From Sialis fuliginosa (Eukaryota > Arthropoda > Insecta > Megaloptera > Sialidae): a DNA stretch of 64,000 nucleotides. Location of the stretch: contig OY540819.1 of assembly GCA_961205875.1 (NCBI GenBank), positions 4,156,501-4,220,500 of the forward strand, given 5' to 3'. Positions within the stretch are counted from its first letter, which is position 1. The number at the start of each line of letters is the position of its first letter. The position numbers were made by a program, and so were the translations under genes. The notes below the pieces were generated by a model. The model made no database searches. It was not told the DNA's origin and worked only from the letters and a program-made list of their open reading frames with translations. Shown piece by piece: positions 23,116 to 35,429 of the stretch.

Positions 23116-24314
23116 TCAAGTAAATATTCTAGTTATCCATGAATCTAAAATTAAAGCAATACACTTGATTCTAGAAATTATTGCTTTTTTTATACTTTAC
23201 AACTTAATTTATTTAGTATTTATTAACAATAAAAAAGTAGACAATTGATTATTGAGATACCAGTAGCTTACAAACTTTCAGTTCATTCAAAAGCATAAAT
23301 GTAATTTTTGGATTAATGGGGGGATACTCATGAATGAAATTGAAAGTTTTAATATTTGCTTAGTTAAATATAAGTGGTATAATGTTTCAAAAGTGTAACG
23401 ATACATAAAATGAAGTTAAACTTTCGTAATGATTGGCATGAATATTTTATCAATAATATGTAATCTAAGGAAATTTACCTTTTAAACTAAAGTTCACTGT
23501 TTGATTAACGTTCGTATCATTATAGTAACAATACTTTAACATTTAACATGCTTTTAAAATATAAAAAAATATTGATTTAAAAATAGGATACAATATTATC
23601 TCAAAACGGAAATTATACAATTTTTTTTGACAAATATTCATCAAAGTTTAAAATAACCTATCGATTTAAGTCCAGCATTTGAAATAAATCGAAATATGAA
23701 ACGGAAATTATGAATATGTAAATATCAATATAAATTTGAAATACTACAGGCATGTGATTGGATTAAAATGAATGATGTATTATTTACAAATTGTTTGGTT
23801 TAATAAATAAAATGGATTCTGACCTTAAAATCTCCTGTGAATTTTCATTTTAGATTTAGTTTTATTTAAATTTATTTATTAAAATTTTTATTAAAACTAT
23901 TTTGATTTGTAGTTTCTAGTTTTATTCTACTTGATATGTTTATGCTTAAGCTTAAACAGTAGTTTATATTTAATATTTGGTGTCTTTATGATGATCTTGA
24001 AGTGAATATTGGGTTCTTAATGTAATTTTTGATCGAAGAATGTTTATAATGTTTTAAAAGGTCACGCTTTTGAGTGATTTATTTATAAAATAAATTAAAA
24101 TTAATTACCAGGCAGTACGTCCCTGAATATGTCCAACTTTTAGGATAATTTCCACTAAATGTTACTTTTGCTTTAATTTACAACATTGTATCTTTCTGCT
24201 TTTCGAGATTAATCGTAACAACGGATACAGTTTATAATATATTTAGTTAAAAATCGACGCATTGATTAAAAATTTTAAAATTTACAATAAATGTTTACAT
24301 TAGTATATTAATAT
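23116..24314. other. AT-rich spacer, nothing recognised
   Basis: No ends, arrays or coding frames seen. The TSD of the next MITE is at 24307-24314. Confidence 0.5.
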
Positions 24315-24603
24315 TAGAGATTGGAAAAATAGTTTTTCATCTATTGCGTAAAAATTCATTTATTGTAATTTTGATTACATATCACCACCGTTTTCAGAAA
24401 ACTGGTTTGATTGAACACAATTTGAAATCAAATATTTACAACTATCTTTCCAACTATTTTAAAACTATTAGCGATACTTTTTACTGCTTCGTTTACACTA
24501 ATTATTATTAAATCGTAAAAAAAACTATTTATCAACTATTTTCCGAAAAAAATTCAACTAGTTACTATTTCATTGAAAATAACAACTATTTTTTCAATCT
24601 CTA
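24315..24603. mobile_element. hAT-type MITE, family H copy 2 (289 bp, inverted)
   Basis: TAGAGATTGGAAAAATAGTT at the left and the complement of TAGAGATTGAAAAAATAG at the right, flanked by an exact 8-bp duplication ATTAATAT (24307-24314, 24604-24611). The body is the reverse complement of 6337-6624 with scattered substitutions. Two copies with different 8-bp duplications show these are independent insertions of one hAT-mobilised family. Confidence 0.9.
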
Positions 24604-26508
24604 ATTAATATATAGATTTGTGGGAAGAAGATCGTTTATAAAAATATATTTTTCTTTATTGAATTGTTACATTTTTTCTTGAAAAAATCGATACATTTGC
24701 ACAAATATAATGTATTATACTATTTGACCATTGATGTCAATTGCTGAAGACATTTAAATGATGGATAGGTATTGTAAACAATTTCTTAAATGTTGAGATT
24801 TTTTATAATAAATTATCACAATTTTGTATTCATTTTTTTAAATTAAAATATTTATGTTCCTGGACCCGAATGGTTCCTTTAGACAGCCATTACGTGGTTA
24901 TAGAACTTTCTCTTTGTTTTTATTATTGATTTATTTATTTAATTTTTATATTTTTTTATTTAAATTTTTAAATACGCTGTATTTTTGCGGTTGTTTTTAC
25001 GTTGTTTGTCTTGGTTTGAGTCTGCTTTTTTTTACCAAACTGGAACACTGAGACGGAAAGTATTAGTTTCGGGTCGATCAAAGCATTTAATTAAATTATG
25101 TACAGCAAATTACTTTTGAATTATTATAACCAGTAACCGACATTCCCACCACACTCTATTTGATTGTTATTTTCAATTTCCCAGAATTAAAATATTTTTT
25201 GAAGGTTAATTAGCCATCTGTTTTTCATGAAAAATCACACATGTGTATATAACAAATATGTAGGTATCATAAACAAACATCAAACTTTTTTCAACCAATG
25301 ATCATATTTAAAACAAAAATAATTAACATGATCAAAAAAATATAACGTCACAAATTTTTTTTAATAGATCTGAAAATACCAACTACAAAAAAAAGTGTTG
25401 AAACACAATGGTAATAATAATTAAACCGCGAATGTAGTAAATAAAATTCGATCAAATCATGTACTATAAATATGGAGCATTTAGTTAATTAAAAAGCTTA
25501 ATATTACGGTTGATTTCCCTGCCAGGATAATTAAATTGGTGTTTTGTGAAACAGATATATTCCATGTTTCATAACTCGGTTTTGGTGACAATGTTGTCAG
25601 GTCACATAATGTATTGAAAAATGTATAATATGCTTGTTATTTATAAATATTAATATAAATGTTTATTCATTTTAAAAATTAAATACTACGACCCAAATAA
25701 AACAATTTAATTTTTACTTCATTAAAATTTATTTCAAAACTTTTGACTAGAATTATTATGAGATAATAATTTTAACTGGTAAGCTTTTACATCCATTTTT
25801 AATGATTGTATTTTTTAAGGAAATACTTTACCATAAAACACGTTGCTTGAAAAAAATTAGATAATTTTGGGATACTTACTACCTCATATCCACCTGATTT
25901 TGATGTTATATAACCATCTATACTTGCCCAACCTAACTGATTAACCAAGTTTTATTAAAATCCGTTCAGTTTTGCGTGACAAAGATTTGAATAAAAAAAT
26001 TAAAATGTTTGTTTTGATATGAAACGGAAAGACCAAACAAATATTTTGAAATAAGAGATTAAGTATTTTTATTCTTTCATAAATGATCACATTACTTCCT
26101 TTTATCCTTGAACGTGAATATTTTATAGTTTTTTGCAGATAGTTTTCTAAGAGGTTGAATCTAAAAAATAGCAAATCATATATAAAAAAAACCCAGAACG
26201 GTAAAAAACGGCGAAATTAAAGTAAGTATCTCTAATAAAACAGCTATCTATAGTAGTCAAAACGATCAAATAATGCAAATACAATTAAATTGAACAATTT
26301 TTTAATTTACATACAAATACTGAAATATACGATTCGATTTTTTTAAAGAAATGATCGACTTTATGGGGATGAATTTGTTTTGGCAACTAAATCCATTATA
26401 ACTTTACGGAATCATATTAAAATATTGTTTTATAAATTAAATTATGTTTTTTTTTTAAATAATTACATACGTTGATATAAAGAATACCAATGTATATATT
26501 AATACTTA
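24604..26508. other. AT-rich spacer, nothing recognised
   Basis: Frames 24854-25051 and 25941-26174 are hydrophobic or AT-driven. Near 25855-25960 the text resembles generic insect repeat phrases (ACCATC...CCCAACCTAACTG) but could not be assigned. Confidence 0.4.
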
Positions 26509-26510
26509 TA

Positions 26511-27038
26511 CAGTGCGTTCATGATGAAAGGAACAAATTCGTTTAAAATTCAGGTAATTATTTTGTGCAAAAACGCTCGGACCCGTCGATTAGTATTTTT
26601 AGTTGCGGATTTTTTGACATAAGAAAATTGTATACAGGGTGTCTCAATAAGAACATATACAGTCATCATTGTTTTTTTTAAATAGAACACCCTATATATT
26701 ATTCCATTTTTGAGTTGTACGGTGTATTTTGAATACTTTTTGTACAGCATATCATACCTCTAAAATCAGCGGTTTTCGGAATAATGACGATTGAAAATTG
26801 ACATTTTGAAATACACACAAGTCAAATAAAATGTTTAAATTGAACAAATACACCTTGAATTTTTTTTTAAAAGCCAACAAAAACAACCTGGTATTGCAAA
26901 AAAAACATTGTACTTTTTTTTTCTTTTTTTGTCAAAAAATCCGCAACTAAAAATACTAATCGACAGGTCTGAGCGTTTTTGCACAAAATAATTACCTGAA
27001 TTTTAAACGAATTTGTTCCTTTCATCATGAACGCACTG
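26511..27038. mobile_element. Tc1/mariner-type foldback MITE (528 bp)
   Basis: Arms of about 108 bp (26511-26618 and 26931-27038) are inverted copies, beginning CAGTGCGTTCATGATGAAAG. TA dinucleotides flank both ends (26509-26510, 27039-27040), as for Tc1/mariner insertion. The loop contains another small inverted pair, TATACAGGGTGT (from about 26631) and ACACCCTATATA (to about 26699), which looks like a nested or composite end. No transposase. The 66-codon minus frame 26550-26750 is an artefact of the arm. Confidence 0.85.
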
Positions 27039-27040
27039 TA

Positions 27041-29460
27041 TATGTATGTATAATTGCATACCTATATGCAATGCAATTCAAATCATACAAGTTGCATGGA
27101 TGTACAGATCATACGAAACCAATTATAAAGTAACTATTTGAAGAATTCTAGTGTCGCGCACGTACCGATACGAATACAGTTCGTTTTGTACGACTAGTAA
27201 TATCAAACAAGATCTGATACAACTTGTCTTACATCACTTGATCTCGATCATGCGTGTAAACATTATCTGCATTGGCGTTCATGCTTATATGTAAAATGGG
27301 TAACCTTCAAAGGATTAGATAGCTGTCGTAGAAGACATCGGAAATATTTTGATGTCGAGATTGCAACAGAATTTTAGGATGGTTGATTTCTTGATATAGT
27401 TTGCATTTATATGATAAAGTCAACTTTTTGAACTATATGTATAGCAGAGGTAACCAGGGCCGGTAAATACGAACTCCAACACCAGCCCAGAAAAAAGTAA
27501 TGATCCGGTATTGTTTAATCTGAATTAATTGTTATGGCCATAGGCGCCGACTGTGTTAATCATTATTATTATATTATTTATTTCTTACTTTCCTAAATAT
27601 AGGCAAATAAGTTCTTATAAAGAATATTTAACCAAATGATTGCTGTAAGCATAAAAGATTTTTAAGCAAATGAAAAGCGATAAAAATCAGCCTGTATAAA
27701 ACATAAGATTAAAATAAACAAAATTAAGCGCAATATAATAAACTACAATGACATAAATTAAAACATTTTTACAAGTGAAGAGTCTTGAAAAGTTTAAAAC
27801 ACAATAATCATCTATTTTAATAACACAATTTCGTTGAAATGAGGCAAATAAGTTTACATTGGTATTAACGAAATCTCTGTTTTATAAATAGAGACTTGAA
27901 GTTTGCAGAATTTATTCAAACTAAGAAGAAAACTCTTGTTGTCCATTCAGAGTTTCGAGTTGTTTGCTTAATTCTCAGTTAAAAGCGAAGAGAAATCTCT
28001 TCAGCAGAGTCAATATTTGCTATCAGCATTTTTCTACCTTAAATGATCATTTATTACTGGAAAACTTTTGTGGCTGTTTAATTGTAATTTATTTTATTTG
28101 TGTTTACAAATGTTCTAACTTAATTGTGTGAATTCAACCATTAGTAATTGATTTTTAAATTATGCGTTCATTTAACTGTGGACTATTGACATAATTGAAG
28201 ATAAATTAAAAATACTTTTAGAAATTAACCTCAAATATCAGATGCAGGAGTTTTACTTATATCTGAATTATTCTGGGTTGGATATTTTATATCTTGTTTT
28301 TTAAATAATTTATTTTTAGGCGATACATTTGGTATTTTGTTTCTCTACTATTATAATAAATAAATATGGTTAAATTAGATTTTACTTGAAGAAGTATGTT
28401 TTCAAATTAAACATTACAAATAATTCATAAGAGATTCTTTTTTACTTCTTTTGGATAATATTGCAATTTTTCATATTAATGCGTATAAATTTTGTATACT
28501 CACCAAAGAAACATTTGCGTGGAACATTTTATTTTCTTGTTCTGGTGGTTACGGTTTTACAGTTTTGCAGGAACTGTTCTACTGTACATAAACAAGAAAA
28601 AGAAACTGTTGTTGACCAGGTGCCTCTACAAACGCGACTGCGTTTATTTAAGGTTACAAAATGTTTCGCTTAGTTTTTATTTTTCTTTTGACCCCTCCCG
28701 TTTCAAACGGAAGTAAGCAACAATGTGCTATTTATGTTTCTGTCACCGTCTACGGGGAGGAACGGAGAGACATGTTGTATTTTTAAAATCGATCTCTGCA
28801 ATGCAGGATGAAATTTGATTGACATACAAGTGTTACATGTTCAGATATAATTAAATCTTAAAGAAGAAATGCATTTCTATTTCCCATTGCAATTGTGTGA
28901 AAACGTCGACACTTTTAAGAGAAATGTTTTATACTCAATAGCCTAGTGGTATAAAAACAAACATAATATTTTATTACGGTTACAGTATGTAAAATAAAAC
29001 ATACAAAAGATAAAACACAAATCCATACTTTAGTTAGGATGATTTATGCACTGGTGGAATACGCGCCTTTATTTATTGTCATTCATAAAATCCACCCACA
29101 CTGTCTGTATAAGTGGACTCTACTTGACGTAGTGTTTAAAGATAGGGAGGATCAACCCTTTAAATATTTTAATTTCATATTCATATTCTAAATATAAAAT
29201 CTTTAAAGATAATTTATATTTTTAAATATCTTCTTTTATTAACAGTTCTATCCGTTCTTCTAAATATATATTTTTTGTAACCAAAAATGCATATAAAAGA
29301 TTTACCTTGTTTAGTTAATTGACCGTTTTTAAACCATCATTACGTTAATCGTGGTTAAAATAAAAATTAATCACAGTTAGTGAATCGTCCGTTCAGTAAC
29401 CGTAAATAAATACCGTATTATAGATTATTCAAAGCTATTGTATATTTATAGAAAAGACTG
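27041..29460. other. Mixed spacer
   Basis: Mostly AT-rich. Around 27450-27560, CAGGGCCGGTAAATACG and GGCCATAGGCGCCGAC resemble transposon-end words, but no inverted pair could be made. Two overlapping plus frames at 28461-28716 sit in a somewhat less AT-rich stretch without a recognisable domain. Around 28740-28790 is a short GC-richer word. None is supported as a gene. Confidence 0.35.
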
Positions 29461-29697
29461 TTGACAATTTCAACTATAATTCTAATACTAATTCTAAAGC
29501 TTCAATACGGTTGCCATGGTAATGCGCATTATGTTATCATGAACAAGCATACGCTTTTTGTAGACCATATTATTGCAAAAAATGAAAACATATTGGTATA
29601 TAGTATAAGGGCTAGGAAGGAGGATGTTCAGTACATGAAGAAAGTGAAAGGAATAAAGGTGATAGAAATATCGAAAGAAGTGGCAGGGTTACCTTAA
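29461..29697 (+). other. Coding-looking fragment of unknown identity
   Basis: The frame runs to a TAA at 29695-29697. From about 29500 the composition changes: codons are varied and the peptide is charged (FVDHIIAKNENILVYSIRAR, then a Lys/Glu-rich segment ending EVAGLP). Predicted secondary structure by eye is strand-helix-strand. TTCTAAAG just upstream (29492-29499) could be an acceptor after the pyrimidine/TACTAAT text, but the spacing to a branch point would be very short. I do not recognise a family. It could be a last exon, a retrotransposon scrap or chance. Confidence 0.25.
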
Positions 29698-30199
29698 GGG
29701 GGATAAAACAGACTAGCAATGATTAGTAACTTTTATTTATTGTATTATGATTGAGGGTCTCTTTTTTTTACTAAATACTAATCAATCAAACGGCTACCAA
29801 AGTATTTTTAAAAATTTTGAGTAAAAAAAATCCCACGTGGTGCTTAAGATTTAAGGCTTGTCTTTAATAAATTTGAGTTTTTCAAATAATACAGAACAGT
29901 TCTAGACAATTCGATAAAGGTGCTGTTATCTTGTGGTTTTACTTCTATTTGATCATATTATTCATAAAAAATTCAAAAATATCATGAAAACTGACTTTTT
30001 TATCATCTAGAATTCCCAAAATCTCAAAATTTATATCATTGTAATAAATATTTTATCAAAAATTTCCCATTCATAGAAAATTTATAAAAATCAGTCATAT
30101 TTGATGCAGATTCCAGTATGGTGTTTACTAAATATTTGGTGTCCTGGTTCCTATAAGAACTCAAAACGCCTCTGATATGTATTATAAGTTGTGGGTGCG
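29698..30199. other. AT-rich spacer, nothing recognised
   Basis: No repeat ends or coding frames seen. Confidence 0.5.
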
Positions 30200-30420
30200 A
30201 TGAAATAACAGGGGCGTGGAAGATAAAGTAGGTGTGGGGTTGTTGTTATGATATCGCCGACACTTGAGCGTATTCACGTTCCGAAGAGAATTTACCTTGA
30301 CAGTGATCAGAACGAATTGTAAGCACAATGGATCGGCGCTTCGCGGGTGATAGATAACATAGCAGCGGAGACGTCGAGCGCAGACGACCTCGATCCATCA
30401 TACTACGCAGGGCTGCATCA
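30200..30420 (-). other. GC-richer island with a small minus-strand open frame
   Basis: Composition is balanced. A 51-codon minus frame (start at 30401, stop at 30246-30248) reads MMDRGRLRSTSPLL..., Arg/Ser-rich. A donor-like CAAGGTAAAT occurs within it on the same strand near 30295. No domain. Possible small exon, transposon scrap or regulatory DNA. Confidence 0.2.
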
Positions 30421-31829
30421 TTTTCTTGTTGAATTTTAATATTGTATACATGTATTAGTCTCGAACTAGTAACGTTATTTGGATCTTTTATTATTAATAA
30501 TGTATGTACCTATATTTATTGTGATGTGTTGATAAAATCATGAAAAAATTGTATGTTAGTCAAGCTATTTTTTTGCAAATTCGATTATTACTTCCAAATA
30601 AAGAAAGACCTTCATTAAGAAAGTTTTACAGAAGACGATAAAAGTTATTTATTAGTATTGTTAATTGTATTTTTACGTATACAACAATATGAAATTAAAA
30701 TGAAAATAAGTAATAATGAAAGGTAATTTTAAATAATTATTTTTTTATCTTAGAAAACTTTTTGTGGAATTTTGTATTGTTCAGATATAAAAACTAGTAA
30801 TTCAAATTTCATACCTGTAGAGAATTAGTGAATTACCTACATTTAGAATAACAAAATAAATTATTAAATATTTAATTTATTCTCTATAAATTTTATATTT
30901 ATACTCTACAACAGGGTAATTTCATTTCCCATCTGTAAACCATGTCTGGTTATAAAAGCAAAAAGTGAAAAAAGTACTCTATAAACAACAATAACACTTT
31001 TATCACAAACCTTGCATTCTATTAATCACTTTAAATTGCCTTAAATATGTCATCTTAAACATAAAAATCAAGAATTACTTTAATGGAAACTTTTAATCTT
31101 AATATGCTTATTTAGATGTGTATGTCTGTTAAAAAACATCATCTTTTTCAAATGCCTTTATTAAATTTACAAATTAAAAAATTTATTTATTTATTCACAA
31201 AAAATATGAAATATGAATGCGAAGATACATATATTATGTATAAATTTAATAATTAAGTATATTACAATTAAAAACAAACATATTATATCTTTGTAAACAA
31301 TAATATTATTAAATTATAGCATTAAATCTAATTTTATTAATTTTTTAAAATATTTTTCTCGAGTTTTTTTACATTTATCTGTTTTTTTAATGGATACTGT
31401 TTTATCTTTTCATAAAATATAAAATCAAAAAACGAACATTGAAAATATTCGTGCAGAGATAAAAAAAATGTATAGCTATACGCTTACTAATTAATACGCT
31501 AATTATTTTTAGAACAGTATTGAATCTTAAAATAACTTATCTAGATATACATATATAAAAAATTCAGCAGTATTTAAAAATCGTTGTTCAAGGAACATAT
31601 TTCTGTTAAAAAATTGTTATCTCTTTCAAGCACGAAAAATTACTCGCATGTTGTATTTATTTTACACCTCTATGAAATATAAAATACAAATACATTAAAA
31701 AGGTGTACAAATACATATATAAATGTGTAGGTCCTGCCTTTTTAATGTGTATTTTTAATCTATAAAAACCTATATCGGTTTAAAGGCAACATAATCGATA
31801 GTTTTTTGTTAATCTATTTACTTAATTAG
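30421..31829. other. AT-rich spacer with a short hairpin
   Basis: 31681-31757 forms a roughly 77-nt hairpin: AAAATACAAATACATTAAAA pairs imperfectly with TTTTTAATGTGTATTTT. Otherwise featureless. Confidence 0.4.
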
Positions 31830-32345
31830 TTCGACTTGAAACTACTGAATCGACTTATATGGCATTATTAATTTTACTTCCATATTCTGAAAGAAATGGA
31901 AGTATTGTAATACCATCAAAAAATCGTGTCCGAGAAAATGACAAATTCTGATTGTACTAACTTCAAAACGTAAAGAAAAGTTAATTTCCGCATGGCGGCT
32001 GTGCGTTTCTGTGTGTCTGGATGTATAATTATTTTTTGGTTCACGACAACTACTGTAAAAATGCACCGATCTGAATTATTTTTGAGGAAAATGTTTGTAT
32101 CAGTGAGTACTCCAGACCTATTGATTTTGGTGCTAATTGGATTAGGGGTTTTGGAAATATTCGTAATTTTGTAACTTTTTTCGTCTAAAAAGTGAACATT
32201 GCCAGTATTATCTCATTAATTTTGATAAGATTTGGTACATTTGCAGTTCAATTGAATTGAAGGGGTATTTATTATTTGTACGTGTCCAAACAGCCATTAA
32301 AGGGGTGAAAAACACACTTAAAATTTTAATTTTAAATACCAATTA
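31830..32345. repeat. Interspersed repeat, family G copy 1
   Basis: Shares ordered blocks with 56618-57055: TTCTGAAAGAAATGGAAGTA, ACTTCAAAACGTAAAGAAAA, ACTACTGTAAAAATGCACCG, AGTACTCCAGACCTATTGAT and GGGGTGAAAA. The front (ACTACTGAATCGACTTATAT) resembles the ACTACTGAACCGAT phrase found in many insect repeats. No terminal repeats were recognised. The two opposed short frames here (31842-32066, 31992-32174) are by-products. Confidence 0.7.
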
Positions 32346-32689
32346 ATACATCATTAATTCATGTTGCCATGGAAACAAATGCAACTAAATTCAAATTGTC
32401 AAATTAGTTGTTCTACGAATGTGTATTATGTTTTTGACATTAGGACATTAGAAAACTAATATTTATATACAAATAGCAATAACAGCTATAACTGTCGTAA
32501 GTATATATGTTTTTTTATGTATTACGAAATTTATATTCATAGTAGTAGGTTATATAAATAAAATATTTAAAAAAATGTATATTTAAAAATTATTTAAAAA
32601 GATACAAAAAACATGTATATGGTTCTCCATACCGATATTTTATATGCAGCCAGTAGATAGATTATTGAGAGGTGAGAATTTATTCTGGG
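32346..32689. other. AT-rich spacer, nothing recognised
   Basis: No structure seen. Confidence 0.5.
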
Positions 32690-33245
32690 GTAATCAGAGT
32701 AGGCGACAGTTTCGAGACTCATGATACTAAACCGATTTTGATGAGACTTTCATTGTTAGAAAGCATAAAACCTTTGATTTAGTGTGGGTTATGTGATAAT
32801 TGGTTTTAAATGTGAAAGAAAATGTATAGGTAGTTAATATTTTTTAATAAAAATGTGTAGAAATGAAAAGGATAATCAATGATAATTGTGAAACTGATAT
32901 AATTAAACCAACAATTTATGTCTATGTCCTTACATTTTAAAAAATACAACGCCTCTCTGTTCGTTAGTGAGCTTATCACAACTTATCCGATATTTTTTTT
33001 TAATTATACATATGTTTTTTGTGCAGGTTTTAGTATATATTTTATTACGTTAGGTAACATAAGGAATAAGCAGTAAATCAAGTTGGAAACAAATTTGCTG
33101 CCAGCGCATTCTTTTTCAATATGCTGCCTAAACTGTTGAATATTGAAAAATACAATGTAGTAAATAACTGTGTTGAATAAAAATATCTAAAATAAACTCT
33201 AACTTTTATATTTAAGCGAGTGAAGCCGCGGGCACAACTACATAG
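32690..33245 (+). mobile_element. Helitron-like non-autonomous fragment
   Basis: Contains ATACTAAACCGATTTTGATG near 32725 and ends with AGCGAGTGAAGCCGCGGGCA then CAACTA near 33239. As I recall, GCGAAGCCGCGGGC followed by CTAG or similar marks the 3' ends of many insect Helitron-like repeats. The 5' end is not defined and no Rep/helicase remains are present. Confidence 0.45.
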
Positions 33246-33399
33246 TTTAAAAGAAAAAAATGAATAATTGATTTCGAAATAAACGCGGAAAAAGAGACTG
33301 GTAAACGCTAGTTATAAATAAATAATTAAACATTAATATTTAAGTTATTATAACCAATTTTTTTCATAAATTAACCCAATTTAAAATCATAGACAGAAT

Positions 33400-33580
33400 A
33401 TTTGGTCGACCCTACCTAGCAAGAAGTTAGATGCAGATCTATTAAACGACTTTCTTTGTGGCGTCTCTACACTACCGCGAAACCCCTGTTCCCCCATCCG
33501 GCACACATGTAATGGAGTGCCTGCCGGTTGTCGAACGCAGGACCTGTGACCTCACTACCACCACAGTGAATATGGTATTT
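33400..33580 (-). repeat. tRNA/SINE-like fragment
   Basis: On the minus strand, TGGTGGTAGTGAGGTCAC (A-box-like) is followed by GGTCCTGCGTTCGACAACC (B-box-like GTTCGA), then CGGCAGGCAC. The A- to B-box distance is shorter than in a tRNA, so it is at best a deleted or derived promoter of a SINE. The local composition is GC-richer than its surroundings. No intact tRNA cloverleaf can be drawn. Confidence 0.3.
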
Positions 33581-33908
33581 CAGAAAAGGATAATATCCGC
33601 TCGAATATTGATGATAAATTGTTGTCATTAAGTTGAGGATTTTTCACTGTGAGACGTATGCGGGCGACTTGGAGATATATTTCACATTATTTTAGACTGT
33701 TCTTGTCAGATTTACCGACCTAGTGTTGTTAATTTGGATAACTTTATTTAAGGATGTTAAATCGTGTACAAAAGATATATGTGTGGAGTGTGAAAAAAAA
33801 TTATTTACATTATTTTTAGATTTTCACGAGTGTTTTGTGAAATACGTTAATGTTAGTAAATATATTTTTTGGGGATTTCTAACTGAATTTCTTGAATTAC
33901 CATATATG
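33581..33908. other. Spacer, nothing recognised
   Basis: No structure seen. The frame 33723-33926 runs into the next MITE and is not a gene. Confidence 0.45.
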
Positions 33909-33910
33909 TA

Positions 33911-34297
33911 CAGTCACCTGTATTAATGGTCTTGAAGTTTGTATTCATTTTCGTTTATCACAAACTAAGTAGGCTCCTCCCATTTGATTATTATAATATT
34001 TAAATCATTTCTCCATGTATCAAACAAAGACAGATATTTTGAAATTCATTTGCTAGGTAAATAACTACTCTTCGTTTATAGTACTCATATATATTTGTGC
34101 AATTAAATTATTATGTAATCTATTGAAAATTGTATACGTAAATTTTGTGGCAATAAATATTTGATATTCCGAATTTTAGTTTTTAAATATATTAAACTTG
34201 ATAGAAAAGGATAACCTATGATGTTTGTCTTTAAATTTGGAATCTGTTGTAAGCGAATCTAGCCTTTAGGGTGCCAGACGAGTTCTGCAAGTGACTG
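33911..34297. mobile_element. Tc1/mariner-type MITE, family J copy 1 (387 bp)
   Basis: Inverted ends CAGTCACCTGTATTAATGG and TTCTGCAAGTGACTG, with TA at both sides (33909-33910, 34298-34299). Nearly the same sequence lies in the same orientation at 55574-55950, also bounded by TA. No coding capacity. Confidence 0.85.
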
Positions 34298-34896
34298 TAC
34301 ATACATGAATCTGTTATGAACTCAAATGATACTGTTGTACCTATACAGGGTTACTGGTAATTCGATACATTTCTTTTAAGGGGTAATAGTAGAGATAACA
34401 AGTAACCATTTGAACCCAATATTGCCTTATACAAATGTTAATCGTTACTGAGATATTTAAAATTTTAGAATTTTTCAAAAATATCCCAAATATCAACTTT
34501 AAACTCATTTTTTTTTTTTTTGAATACACAGATTTTTTTTTATTTTGCTTCTGATACTCAGACAATATGCCGGTACTTTGTTAGAAAGAACAAAATTAGT
34601 ACAATTTACTTAAACTTCGACACAGTGCCTCAAAACTCTAACACTTCGATATTTTTTATAAGTTTTTTTTTGTTTAAAATGCAAATTCTCCAAAAAAATC
34701 ACTAACTAATTTAATTTACAAAATCCTTTAAAAACTGCCTTATCTTTCTAGCTATCCAATGAGATACAAATGTTATTAAAAAAACTCTCTACTTAGGAGG
34801 AATAAGTCTCAGAAACGAAACAGATCGCAAATTGTTAAAATAATTTTAACAAAATAAAACAAACATCTGGTTTGAAAAAAATAACTTTTATTATTT

Positions 34897-35028
34897 TTAC
34901 AAATCCTGCTCAATTTGAGAACCTCTATTTCTAATGCAGGCTCTACATCTACGCCGTATTTCAGTCTAGGTGACTCTTAATATCAGATTATTTCTAGCCA
35001 TCCAACGAAATAAAAATGTTTTAAATTT
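34897..35028 (-). pseudogene. Mariner/Tc1-type transposase C-terminal remnant, left arm
   Basis: Minus-strand frame ending at TAA 34899-34897. It encodes RRRCRACIRNRGSQIEQDL before the stop. The Cys-Ile...Gly...Glu..Leu end matches the style of IS630/Tc1/mariner transposase C-termini (CI..GG..E.LL). An in-frame TAG interrupts it upstream. The partner on the right arm lacks that stop but has other substitutions. Non-functional. Confidence 0.55.
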
Positions 35029-35050
35029 TTACGCATACAATAATAAAAAC

Positions 35051-35429
35051 CAGGGCTTCGAACCGTTATTTTTTTCATTTCGGTTTTCGTTCCGGTTCGA
35101 GTAAAAAAATATATTTCGGTTCGGTTCCGGTTTTCGTTCCGCAAAAATAACGGGTTTTCCGGTTTTTCGGTTCAGCTCCGAGGGATTAATTAAAAAAAAA
35201 TATTTGTATTAAACAAATTTTTTCTACCATAATTTAGAATATTTTATGGTACTTGTATGATAGTCCGAACGACAATTGAAGTGGGAAATAAGATCATGTT
35301 AACGCGCGTATTTTAATATGTACTGAACCGTAAAAACCGATATTTTTATTTCGGTTCTGTTCCGGTTTTCGTTTCGGCTAAAAATAACGGTTTTTCCGGT
35401 TTTCGGTTTAGTTCCGGTTCGAAGCCCTG
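35051..35429. mobile_element. hAT-like element nested in the palindrome
   Basis: Inverted ends CAGGGCTTCGAACCG and CGGTTCGAAGCCCTG. Both subterminal regions are packed with CGGTTTTCGTTCCGGTT-type repeats, a usual hAT feature. The left flank ATAAAAAC and the right flank AAAAAAC are compatible with an 8-bp duplication that has lost one base. It interrupts the left arm right at its inner limit, so it post-dates formation of the palindrome. The 63-codon minus frame 35299-35490 is part of it. Confidence 0.8.
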
